A DNA stretch of 8,183 nt, from NCBI GenBank assembly GCA_030639555.1, contig DAOWCM010000086.1, positions 1 through 8,183 of the forward strand, written 5' to 3'. This document shows, one piece after another, positions 1-6,306 of this stretch. The first letter of the stretch is position 1. Each line of letters opens with the position of its first letter. Under the pieces are notes generated by a model. That model was not told the origin of the DNA and made no database searches. It saw only the letters and a list, made by a program, of their open reading frames with translations. Both the position numbers and the translations under genes were made by a program. Source of the DNA: Candidatus Eiseniibacteriota bacterium. Lineage in GTDB: Bacteria; Joyebacterota; Joyebacteria; Joyebacterales; Joyebacteraceae.

Positions 1-2088
1 CGTCTCGGGATCAAACAGATGGGCGGTTCTGAACCCGCGGTGCCCGAGCCTCCTCGCAACCCACTTGCCCGTGGCGGGCATGATCTGCGAGAGCCCGAGC
101 GCGCCGACCCACGAGACGGCGCGGAACTCGAACAGGCTCTCCTGCCGTATCAGCGAGTACTCGATGTAGGGATCGATGCCCCTCTCGGCGCACTCGCGCT
201 CGACGATGCGCCGGAAGTGTGTCGGACAGATGCGCTTCCGCAGATAGATCGGCGCGTCGCTCAACTCCTCGGCCGGGGACATGGCCAGGATTCTCTCCGC
301 CAGTAGGATTGCGTGCTTGTGCAGGCCGACACGCTCGCAGTAGTCGATGAGAATGTCAAGAGCGCGCGGATCCCTGCCGACCACGTCCTCGAGATGCGCC
401 AACTCAGTCAGGGCCGCGCTTCGCATGTGAAGGGCCCGAAGCGCGTCGGCCCGTCTGAAGGCCGGTTCGCTGTAGATGCTCTGCCTGAGCGCCACCCTGC
501 CTACGGGGAAGTAAACCTCGTCGTACCACTCCGCCAGCCATGCGGCGAAGTCCAGCGCCTCGCCTCCCCACATCGCCGGACGCGCGTAGCGGGAGGTCGC
601 TCCTGAGCGCGCAGGTCCGCTGCTCGCCGCCCTCGCGCCGTGCCCAAGCTCTCGGAGACGCGCGCGCGCCCGCGCCCCGTAGTAGGAATCCCTCGCAGCC
701 TCCACTGCCTCGACGTAGGTCGCGACGGCATCGTCCTCCCCAGAGAGGTGCTCTCTGCACTTGCCCGACCAGAAGAGAGCGCGGGCCTCATCCTCACCAG
801 ATGCTGCGGCGAAGATGTCCGCGAACACCACCGCCGCCCCGGAGTAGTCCTCCTGCTTGTAGAGGCACAACCCCGCCCGGAAGAGCGCGTCGCCGGCCCG
901 CGCAGACGTCGAGTAGGCGCCCACGATGCGACGAAACTCGGCGCTCGCCTCCTCCCACTTCCCCGTCTCTTCCAGAAGCCTGGCCTTCTCCCAGAGCAGC
1001 TCAGGAGCGGCCTCTCTTGCAGGGTGCTCCACTGCGAAGCGCTCGTAGGTGGCCAGGCTCTCCTTCAGCCTGCCGCTCGCGCGGCGGCAGTAGGCGAGCT
1101 TCGACCACGCCAGGTCATAGTACTCGGCATCGGGTCCGAACTCCGTCGCGTCCTCGTACGCCCTGGTCGCCGTTCTGAAGTTCCTGAGGCGCTGGTGGCT
1201 TCGTCCCAGGAAGTAGCTCGCTTCGTGCTCGAACTCCTTTCGCTCGTCGTGGCGGATATAGTGGGTGAAGAACTCAGCGGAGTCCTTGTAGAGCTTGCGG
1301 TTGTAGAGAACCAATCCCTGATGGTACCTGTCCGTGAACGCCCGCGAGATCCTGCGCCCTCTCTTGAGCGCGTCGTGGGAGTGTCGAGACCTGGCGAAAT
1401 CGTCGACCGCAGTCGCGTAGCTCCGACTGGCCGCTTCCTCGTCGCCTCTCTTCTCGTAGGCGCGGCCTATCCTGTAGTGCGCAAGTGCGCGCTCGTCGTA
1501 GCTCTCGGCCTCTGCGAGGAAAAGCCGGTACCACTGAAGCGCCATGTCGTAGTCGTCTGTCTCTTCGTAGAGGCCCGCGAGTTCGAGGATGGCGGGCAGG
1601 TCGAACGCGGTGTCTACACCGTCGTCGATGACGGTGCGAAGCTCCCCCCTCGCGAGATCGGGCTCGTCCATTCCCGCGTGACACGCCGCCAGGCGTAGTC
1701 GGATGAGGTCCTCAACCTCACTGAGTTCCGTGAGTGAGAGGGAATAGCCGACGAGCGCGGACTCCCACTCCTTGAGGTGCTCGTGGGACCGTGCCATCAG
1801 GAAGAGGCTTCGAGCAGCAAGGTTAGCGAAGTACGCCGCCGGTGAAGCGCCGGCGTTCGACTCTACGGCATCTATCGTCAGCGCATAGAGATCGGCCGCG
1901 TCGCCGTAGTTCCCATGGCTGAAGCGCAGATCCGCCTCAGAGAACAGGGAGTCCGCGCGGGCCCGCCAAGACGCGTGCGCCGGCATGCTGGATAGCAGGA
2001 CCGCGAGCGCAAGGACGGCGACCGCGCAGATGGTCGACGACGAGGAGCGGGCTCTCGTCGTGGCGGTGGGTCGAGGGCGTTTTCTCAT
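1..2088 (-). CDS. Slt-type soluble lytic murein transglycosylase, 3' end cut by window edge
   Basis: The frame stays open for 696 codons from the ATG at 2088 to the left edge, so the C-terminus is missing. Residues 1-39 look like a signal peptide: basic start (MRKRPRP), hydrophobic run VAVLALAVLL, AHA|S cleavage site, so the product is probably exported. Residues about 45-600 form a long helical TPR-like superhelix typical of Slt70 proteins, with the family-like SYYG at 468-471. The SLT domain begins near 630 and contains IRQES with the likely catalytic Glu650 (codon 139-141), then GALGLSQIMPATG. Such enzymes cleave the MurNAc-GlcNAc bond and leave 1,6-anhydroMurNAc ends. The gene starts 25 bases after ptsI ends, suggesting co-transcription. 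A GAGGAG at 2102-2107 is the best ribosome site, though its 13-base spacing is long. The visible part already exceeds E. coli Slt70 (about 645 residues). Family call is firm; the exact start is slightly less so. Confidence 0.93.
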   Translation of the reverse strand, partial: MRKRPRPTATTRARSSSSTICAVAVLALAVLLSSMPAHASWRARADSLFSEADLRFSHGNYGDAADLYALTIDAVESNAGASPAAYFANLAARSLFLMARSHEHLKEWESALVGYSLSLTELSEVEDLIRLRLAACHAGMDEPDLARGELRTVIDDGVDTAFDLPAILELAGLYEETDDYDMALQWYRLFLAEAESYDERALAHYRIGRAYEKRGDEEAASRSYATAVDDFARSRHSHDALKRGRRISRAFTDRYHQGLVLYNRKLYKDSAEFFTHYIRHDERKEFEHEASYFLGRSHQRLRNFRTATRAYEDATEFGPDAEYYDLAWSKLAYCRRASGRLKESLATYERFAVEHPAREAAPELLWEKARLLEETGKWEEASAEFRRIVGAYSTSARAGDALFRAGLCLYKQEDYSGAAVVFADIFAAASGEDEARALFWSGKCREHLSGEDDAVATYVEAVEAARDSYYGARARARLRELGHGARAASSGPARSGATSRYARPAMWGGEALDFAAWLAEWYDEVYFPVGRVALRQSIYSEPAFRRADALRALHMRSAALTELAHLEDVVGRDPRALDILIDYCERVGLHKHAILLAERILAMSPAEELSDAPIYLRKRICPTHFRRIVERECAERGIDPYIEYSLIRQESLFEFRAVSWVGALGLSQIMPATGKWVARRLGHRGFRTAHLFDPET

Positions 2089-2113
2089 GTGATTCCCAAG
2101 GCTCCTCGTGATG

Positions 2114-3871
2114 TCAGCCACCGTCGAGACCCAGGAGAGCCCCGACGTCGGTCGCCGTACTGGCGGCGACGGCTTCGTTCGCCAGTGAGATGGCGGTGTC
2201 CAGGTCGACGTCCCTGATTGCCTTCTTCGTCCCGGGCAGTCGGCCGTTGGAAACGCTCAACTCCCGCAGTCCGAGACCGATCAGGAGCGGGACGTAGGCG
2301 GGCGTGCCGGCCATTTCTCCGCACAGGGAAATGGGCTTCCCCGCCGAGGCCGCTCCCTCGACGGCTCGCGCGATGAGAGCGAGCACGGAAGGGTCGTGCG
2401 GCCTGTAAAGACGGCTCACGTACGAGCTGCCGCGGTCGACGGCGAGCGTATACTGCACGAGATCGTTCGTACCGATGCTCAGGAAGTCGCACTCCTTGGC
2501 GAGACGGTCGGCAACCATCGCCGCCGACGGTATCTCTATCATCACGCCGACTCTGATGTTCTCGTCGAAGGCGATGCCCTTGAGCCTGAGCTCACTCTTC
2601 GCCTCGTCCAGCCTGCCGAGCGCCTGGCGCAGCTCTTCCACCGAGGAGATCATGGGCAGCAGGATACGCACCGTTCCCGGCGAGCTCGCGCGGAGGATCG
2701 CCCTGAACTGAGCCAGCAGGAGGTCCGGGCGATCGAGGAGCACACGCGTTGAGCGGTAGCCGAGGTTGGGATTGTGCTCGCGAAACGGGTTCTCAGGACC
2801 GATGAACTTGTCGCCGCCTACGTCCAGCGTCCTGATGGTGACCGGCCTGCCGGCCATGGCCTCGACCGCTTCCCGGTAGGCCTCGAACTGAGCGTCCTCA
2901 TCCAGGAACAGATTCGCCGACATGAATACCATCTCGCTGCGAAGGAGCCCGATGCCGTCGGAGCCCAGCTCCGCGGCCCGCCGTGCCTCATCGCCCGATG
3001 CGACGTTGCTCATGAGCGCTATCTCGGTCCCGTCGCGCGTGACCGACGGAAGCTCCAGGACCGAGGCCAGCTCGTGGCGCTCCCGGGTTTCCTCCTCGCG
3101 CATGCGCTCGTAGCGCGCCCGGGTATCGGCGGACGGGTCAACGACGGCCACCCCCAGGGCGCCGTCCATCGCGACGACCTCGCCCGTGCGGACCTTGTCG
3201 AGAATTCCCTCGACCCCCGCCATCGCCGGGACGCCGAGTGAGCGCGCCAGGATCGCCGCGTGCGACTCCGTGCCCCCGAGCTCGGTTACGAACCCCAGTA
3301 TCCGTCCTCGCTCCATCGAGGCGGTGTCGCTCGCCCTCAGCTCCCTCGAGACCAGGATCATGGGCTGCGACAGGGGACAGTGCGCCCAGACCCCGAGCAT
3401 CCGCTCGATGACGCGCTTGCCTATGTCGCTGACGTCGTAGGCCCGGTCGCGCAGATAGCGGTCGTCCGCGGACGAGAGAACCGCCGCCACCCGCTTCATC
3501 TCCTCGGCGACGGCCGCCTCGGCATTGACGTGGTCGTTTCTGATGGCGTCGAGGATGGCATCGAGCACCGACTTGTCCTCGAGGATCATCGAGTGCACGA
3601 GGAAGATGTCCGCCTTGTCCTGGCCGAGTTCCCGAGTCACCTGCTCGGTGTCGCGAAGGAGTTCCTTCTTGACCAGCGCGATGGCATCATGAAGCCGCGC
3701 GAGCTCGCCGTCCACCTCGGAAGCGTCGATCGTACGCACCTCGATCTCGTCGAGGATGTCACCGTAGACGAATGCCGGGGCGACCGCGATGCCGGGTGAG
3801 ACCGGCGTCCCGTGCAGGACGGCCCGGCCCTCGGGAACCCGCGTTTCGCTGCCGTGTGAACTCACTGACAT
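2114..3871 (-). CDS. ptsI: Phosphoenolpyruvate-protein phosphotransferase (PTS enzyme I)
   Basis: This cytoplasmic enzyme takes phosphate from phosphoenolpyruvate onto a histidine and passes it to HPr. The 585-residue length is normal. Motifs run in the expected order: HGTPVSPGIAVAPA near the N-terminus; phospho-histidine motif GGTESHAAILARS with His204; GLLRSEMVFM; TLDVGGDK; VMIEIPSA with Mg-binding Glu446; SIGTNDLVQYTLAVDR; and catalytic Cys517 in SLCGEMAGTP. All active-site residues I can check are present. I chose ATG 3871 over the GTG at 3874 because GAGGGAG (3877-3883) lies 5 bases from the ATG but only 2 from the GTG. The coenzyme-A-disulfide-reductase-like gene is 46 bases upstream and the transglycosylase gene 25 bases downstream. 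ptsH (HPr), the usual partner, is not in the window, so sugar-transport versus regulatory use cannot be decided. The nitrogen-PTS paralogue PtsP is unlikely because no GAF domain precedes the enzyme I part. Confidence 0.96.
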   Translation of the reverse strand: MSVSSHGSETRVPEGRAVLHGTPVSPGIAVAPAFVYGDILDEIEVRTIDASEVDGELARLHDAIALVKKELLRDTEQVTRELGQDKADIFLVHSMILEDKSVLDAILDAIRNDHVNAEAAVAEEMKRVAAVLSSADDRYLRDRAYDVSDIGKRVIERMLGVWAHCPLSQPMILVSRELRASDTASMERGRILGFVTELGGTESHAAILARSLGVPAMAGVEGILDKVRTGEVVAMDGALGVAVVDPSADTRARYERMREEETRERHELASVLELPSVTRDGTEIALMSNVASGDEARRAAELGSDGIGLLRSEMVFMSANLFLDEDAQFEAYREAVEAMAGRPVTIRTLDVGGDKFIGPENPFREHNPNLGYRSTRVLLDRPDLLLAQFRAILRASSPGTVRILLPMISSVEELRQALGRLDEAKSELRLKGIAFDENIRVGVMIEIPSAAMVADRLAKECDFLSIGTNDLVQYTLAVDRGSSYVSRLYRPHDPSVLALIARAVEGAASAGKPISLCGEMAGTPAYVPLLIGLGLRELSVSNGRLPGTKKAIRDVDLDTAISLANEAVAASTATDVGALLGLDGG

Positions 3872-3876
3872 CACTG

Positions 3877-3883
3877 CTCCCTC
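3877..3883 (-). promoter_or_regulatory. Ribosome binding site deciding the ptsI start
   Basis: GAGGGAG on the minus strand lies 5 bases before ATG 3871. The GTG codon directly upstream (3874) would leave only 2 bases of spacing, so the ATG is preferred. Confidence 0.6.
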
Positions 3884-3917
3884 GGATCGTGACCTGAAGG
3901 ATGGAATCGTGGACGCC

Positions 3918-5297
3918 CTAAGACCGGACCTTCTTCAAAGCCTGGAGGGCCGCCATCGCGACCGGGTCCCAGACCGGCGAGAAGGGCGGAGCGTAGCTCA
4001 TGTCGACGTCCGCGAGGTCCCTGACTGTCATCTTCGCGTGGAGCGCCGTGGCGATCGTGTCGATCCGCTTCCCCCCTCCTCCCCTTCCGATGATCTGACC
4101 GCCGAGCAGTCGCCCGCCCTCGGGCTCGAAGACCAGTTTGACGTGAACCGCCCCGGCGCCCGGGTATGCGTGCGCCTTCGAGAGAGACCTGATCCGGACG
4201 GAAGTCGCCGCCAGCCCCTCTTTGGATGCCGCGCGTTCAGTCAGACCCGTCTGCGCGACCTCGAGATCGAACACCTTCGCGATGTTCGTCCCTGCGACGC
4301 CCCCGAACCGGGCGCCGCCCCCAACCGCGTTCTCGCCGGCGAGCTTACCCTGCTTGTTCGCAGTGGTGCCCAGCGGAATCCACACCGGCCGGCCCGTAAC
4401 CACATGAGTCGCCTCGGCGCAATCCCCGGCGGCAAGAACAGAAGGCTCGCTCGTCACCTGGCGCGCGTCTACCTTGATGGCGCCGGTCGTGCCCAGCTCC
4501 ACGCCGGCAGCGGAGGCCAGCTCTACAGCGGGCCGGACGCCGACGGACACCAGCGCGAGGTCGGCCTCGAGCCTCTGCCCGGAGGCTCGCACGTAGCCCA
4601 GCTCGGTTGAGCCGTCTCGCGGCTCGAAGCCCTCGACGCTCGTCTCCTTCCGCACGCTCACGCCCTTGTCAAGAAGCTCACGCTCCACGAGTTCGCTCAT
4701 GTCGGGATCGAACGTCGGGAGAACCGTCGGAAGCAGCTCGATGACGGTGACCGTGATGCCCCGTGACGCGAGCGCCTCGGCCATCTCAAGACCGATGTAG
4801 CCCGCTCCCACTATCGTCGCGTTCCCTACGCCGCCCAACTCCACCCGCTCGCGCAGACTCTCTCCGTCGGCCAGCGTGCGAAGCGTGGCCACTCCTGAGA
4901 TGTCGATCCCGGGGAGCGGTGGCTTCACGGCCGCGGCGCCGGTCCCGAGCACCAGGGCATCGAACGAGAGACTGGCGTTCCCCCCATCGGGTCCCTGGAA
5001 CGTCACTGTCCGACCGACGGGATCGAGCGCCGTCACGCGGGTATTCAGCCGGATGTCCATGTGCCGCTCGTTCCGGAAGAAATCGGCTTCGTACTGGACC
5101 AGCTTCTCCCTGCTCGGAATCAGACCGGACACGAAGTACGGGAGGAGGCACGCGCCGTACGAGACGTCTCCGCCCTTCTCGAACACGACGATCTCGACGT
5201 CCGGACGGAGACGTCTCGCCCGGCTCGCGGCGCTCATACCTGCCGCGACACCTCCGACCACGACCAGACGTCCTCCCTCTCGCATCGCAGGTGGCAT
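3918..5297 (-). CDS. CoA-disulfide reductase / NADH oxidase-like FAD pyridine-nucleotide oxidoreductase
   Basis: A 459-residue cytoplasmic flavoprotein of the single-cysteine disulfide reductase family (CoA-disulfide reductase, NADH oxidase/peroxidase). Seen in order: FAD-binding VVVGGVAAGMSAA (12-24); redox Cys50 in SYGACLLPYF; the FAD-domain strand ALVLGTGA (114-121); NAD(P)H-binding VGAGYIGLEMAEAL (163-176); second FAD motif VLAAGDCAEA (287-296); and a dimerisation domain ending in YAPPFSPVWDPV (435-446). Tyr378 and Tyr435 align by context with the two tyrosines used by S. aureus CoA-disulfide reductase, favouring thiol-disulfide chemistry over plain NADH oxidation. This is inference. The residue after the active Cys is Leu where family members usually have Gly (CGLPY). 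No rhodanese domain is fused. The start at 5297 is supported by AGGCAGGA (5303-5310), 5 bases away; the in-frame ATG at 5285 has no such site. It is probably the first gene of a unit with ptsI and the transglycosylase. Confidence 0.92.
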   Translation of the reverse strand: MPPAMREGGRLVVVGGVAAGMSAASRARRLRPDVEIVVFEKGGDVSYGACLLPYFVSGLIPSREKLVQYEADFFRNERHMDIRLNTRVTALDPVGRTVTFQGPDGGNASLSFDALVLGTGAAAVKPPLPGIDISGVATLRTLADGESLRERVELGGVGNATIVGAGYIGLEMAEALASRGITVTVIELLPTVLPTFDPDMSELVERELLDKGVSVRKETSVEGFEPRDGSTELGYVRASGQRLEADLALVSVGVRPAVELASAAGVELGTTGAIKVDARQVTSEPSVLAAGDCAEATHVVTGRPVWIPLGTTANKQGKLAGENAVGGGARFGGVAGTNIAKVFDLEVAQTGLTERAASKEGLAATSVRIRSLSKAHAYPGAGAVHVKLVFEPEGGRLLGGQIIGRGGGGKRIDTIATALHAKMTVRDLADVDMSYAPPFSPVWDPVAMAALQALKKVRS

Positions 5298-5302
5298 GCG
5301 GT

Positions 5303-5310
5303 TCCTGCCT
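5303..5310 (-). promoter_or_regulatory. Ribosome binding site of the flavoprotein gene
   Basis: AGGCAGGA on the minus strand lies 5 bases before ATG 5297, which fixes the start against the internal ATG at 5285. A second Shine-Dalgarno-like AAGGAG at 5321-5326 has no start codon at a usable distance. Confidence 0.55.
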
Positions 5311-5393
5311 TTCTGTGGTTCTCCTTACGTTCGATGCTGTCGCGGCGGACTTCTACATTTAGACGAGTAGCACATCGGGGCCGCGTCTGCAAG

Positions 5394-5618
5394 ACCGGCG
5401 CCTGTCGGGTGTGGGACCGGGGCCGCGCTGCCCTCCCCCCGCCCATAGAGAACCGACGCCGCACTACCCTGCCGCACCCATAGAGAACCGGCGCCGCATT
5501 ACCCTGCGGCGCCCACAAAAGACCGGGGCGCGCTGCTCTGCCGGGTCCACAAAGAACCGGCGCCGCGTTGCCCTGCGGCGCCCACAAGAATCCGGGGGCG
5601 GCGCGAAGCCTCCCCCGG
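5394..5618 (-). repeat. Tandem array of imperfect 34-36 base, hairpin-forming repeats
   Basis: Taking ACCG on the plus strand as the phase mark, units begin at 5416, 5452, 5487, 5522 and 5556 (spacing 36, 35, 35, 34). A truncated unit starts at 5394, and the terminal hairpin beginning at 5590-5592 keeps the phase. Units at 5487 and 5556 are nearly identical. Each has a perfect 8-bp inverted repeat, GGCGCCGC / GCGGCGCC, around an 8-base loop (arms 5490-5497/5506-5513 and 5559-5566/5575-5582). The units at 5416, 5452 and 5522 have diverged and pair weakly or with a bulge. On the minus strand the hairpins are followed by short T-rich tracts (TTCTTT, TCTTTT, TTCTCTAT), so each resembles a weak intrinsic terminator in the direction of hsp20 transcription. 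They could instead be a REP-like repeat, a protein-binding array or replication-slippage copies. There is no spacer diversity, so this is not CRISPR. Confidence 0.8.
5592..5618 (-). terminator. Terminator-like hairpin after hsp20
   Basis: A 7-bp CCGGGGG/CCCCCGG stem (5592-5598 and 5612-5618) continues through one C/T mismatch into a GGC/GCC stem. On the minus strand the loop is TTCGC, closed as a UUCG-type tetraloop context. It lies about 70 bases beyond the hsp20 stop and is followed on the minus strand by ATTCTTGTGG, a short imperfect T tract. The strong GC stem fits a terminator; the weak T tract lowers certainty. It sits in register with the repeat array. Confidence 0.6.
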
Positions 5619-5685
5619 TTCGGCCGACGCGTCTTGCTGTCACATCGTTGGTGCAGCGCCGGCCCTACTCTCGCGTCGAGGCAGT

Positions 5686-6132
5686 TCAGTTAGCCTCGAT
5701 CTCTATCTTGCGGCTCTTCCTGTCGTCGCTCTTCGGGATCAGGATGCTCAGGATTCCATCTTTGGACGAGGCCTTGATGTTGTCGACGTCCGCTCCCGAC
5801 GGAAGGGCGAACGAGCGCATGAACGAGCCGTAGGAGCGCTCGACGCAGCAGTAGTTCTGCTCCTCTGCCTCCGACTCCTGCCTCTTCTCTCCCTTGATGA
5901 TGAGGTGGTTGTCCGCGATGCTGATGTCCACGTCCTCAGCGTTAACGCCGGGGATCTCGGCCTTCACAACGATCTCGTCGTCCGACTCGAAAACGTCGAT
6001 GCTCGGATTCCAGTCGAACGAGGGATGGGAAGCGGGGCTTGCCCAACTTCGCATCAGTCTGTCGAACGCGCGGTCCATGTCATATGGCACGGCCGGCACG
6101 TAGCGTCTGGGTCTCCATCTGACCAGTTCCAT
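5686..6132 (-). CDS. hsp20: Small heat shock protein, Hsp20/alpha-crystallin family
   Basis: An ATP-independent holdase chaperone, 148 residues, which binds unfolding proteins in the cytoplasm as large oligomers. The N-terminal arm (1-40) carries MELVRWRP and DRAFDRLMRSW, typical of bacterial class A Hsp20. The alpha-crystallin domain runs from about 42 to 138: PSIDVFESDDEIVVKAEIPG, then ERSYGSFMRSFALP (98-111) and the conserved A-x-x-x-D-G-I-L (121-128). The C-terminal tail has the I-x-I oligomerisation motif (Ile143-Glu-Ile145). I chose ATG 6132 over the GTG at 6141 because AAGGTG, within GAGGAAGGTG (6139-6148), sits 6 bases before the ATG, and the protein then begins like its relatives. 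Two adjacent cysteines (95-96) fall where relatives usually have other residues. The gene has its own long leader with an inverted repeat upstream and a strong hairpin downstream, so it is probably transcribed on its own. No CIRCE or HAIR operator was found. Confidence 0.96.
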   Translation of the reverse strand: MELVRWRPRRYVPAVPYDMDRAFDRLMRSWASPASHPSFDWNPSIDVFESDDEIVVKAEIPGVNAEDVDISIADNHLIIKGEKRQESEAEEQNYCCVERSYGSFMRSFALPSGADVDNIKASSKDGILSILIPKSDDRKSRKIEIEAN

Positions 6133-6138
6133 TTCAGG

Positions 6139-6148
6139 CACCTTCCTC
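6139..6148 (-). promoter_or_regulatory. Ribosome binding site deciding the hsp20 start
   Basis: GAGGAAGGTG on the minus strand ends 6 bases before ATG 6132. The alternative GTG start at 6141 lies inside this purine run and would have too little spacing. Confidence 0.6.
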
Positions 6149-6223
6149 TCTCAAACACCCCTGGTTCAGAAGCGCGGGAACAGAATTACGCTTCGCTTGA
6201 CTCCAAGAGGTTAGATGCGTGTA

Positions 6224-6271
6224 GAGCACGGAAGATCCGCAGTCTCATAACGAGACTGCTGACCCGTGCTC
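6224..6271. repeat. Two-tier 48-base inverted repeat upstream of hsp20
   Basis: The outer arms GAGCACGG (6224-6231) and CCGTGCTC (6264-6271) are perfectly complementary over 8 bp. Inside them, GCAGTCTC (6239-6246) and GAGACTGC (6252-6259) are another perfect 8-bp pair around a 5-base loop, ATAAC. The two stems are separated by an unequal internal loop (7 and 4 bases). The element lies 35 bases beyond the end of the zinc-finger gene and 91 bases before the hsp20 ATG. No T tract follows on either strand, so it is not a classical intrinsic terminator. It may be an RNA structure at the 5' end of the hsp20 message or a pair of operator sites. It does not match CIRCE (TTAGCACTC-N9-GAGTGCTAA) and is too short for a tRNA. 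Confidence 0.7.
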
Positions 6272-6272
6272 A

Positions 6273-6299
6273 ATAATATGGTTTGTGGCTTCCCTGCAA
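6273..6299 (-). promoter_or_regulatory. Possible hsp20 promoter
   Basis: On the minus strand TATTAT (6273-6278) is a good -10 match in an otherwise GC-rich region. The best -35 is a poor TTGCAG (6294-6299) with a short 15-base spacer. A start about 6-7 bases downstream would fall in the outer arm of the 48-base inverted repeat, so either that palindrome overlaps the promoter as an operator or transcripts begin with its inner stem. Confidence 0.3.
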
Positions 6300-6306
6300 T
6301 GAGGAG

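Larger units (their letters stand above)
5298..5685. other. 388-base intergenic region between hsp20 and the flavoprotein gene
   Basis: No convincing gene lies here. Bases 5298-5390 are the leader of the flavoprotein gene and hold its ribosome site; I see no strong -35/-10 pair, the best being a poor TTGCAG at 5387-5392. Bases from about 5394 to 5618 hold the repeat array and terminal hairpin listed separately. Bases 5619-5685 are the hsp20 3' untranslated segment, with no recognised element. An open frame on the minus strand from 5587 into the flavoprotein gene has repeats such as WAPQGNAAPVL, but these are translated non-coding repeats. Confidence 0.75.

Noticed and set aside
640..1698. Plus-strand open frame of about 350 codons
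   Set aside because: It lies antisense to the transglycosylase gene, whose frame is continuous and has a signal peptide, helical repeats and an SLT motif. The plus-strand product shows no recognisable domain and is explained by GC-rich codon bias.
2085..2492. Minus-strand open frame inside the 3' part of ptsI
   Set aside because: It overlaps ptsI in another frame through the conserved enzyme I catalytic motifs and is Arg-rich shadow sequence.
3789..4610. Plus-strand open frame of about 270 codons
   Set aside because: It is antisense to the flavoprotein and ptsI genes and has Arg/Pro/Gly-rich shadow composition with no motifs.
5360..5392. Sigma-70 promoter for the flavoprotein operon
   Set aside because: TTGCAG at 5387-5392 has only TACTCG at the correct spacing, a poor -10; the better TCTAAA is about 23 bases away, too far.
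5234..5587. Minus-strand open frame with repeated WAPQGNAAPVL peptides
   Set aside because: The peptide repeats are the 34-36 base DNA hairpin repeats translated in one frame. The frame overlaps the start of the flavoprotein gene out of frame, and the repeat spacing (34-36) is not constant modulo three.
5394..5618. CRISPR array
   Set aside because: The units follow each other directly without unique spacers and vary throughout; no cas genes are present.
6224..6271. CIRCE or HAIR heat shock operator, or a tRNA
   Set aside because: The arms do not match TTAGCACTC/GAGTGCTAA or CTTGAGT/ACTCAAG, and 48 bases with two stacked stems is too short and wrongly shaped for a tRNA.
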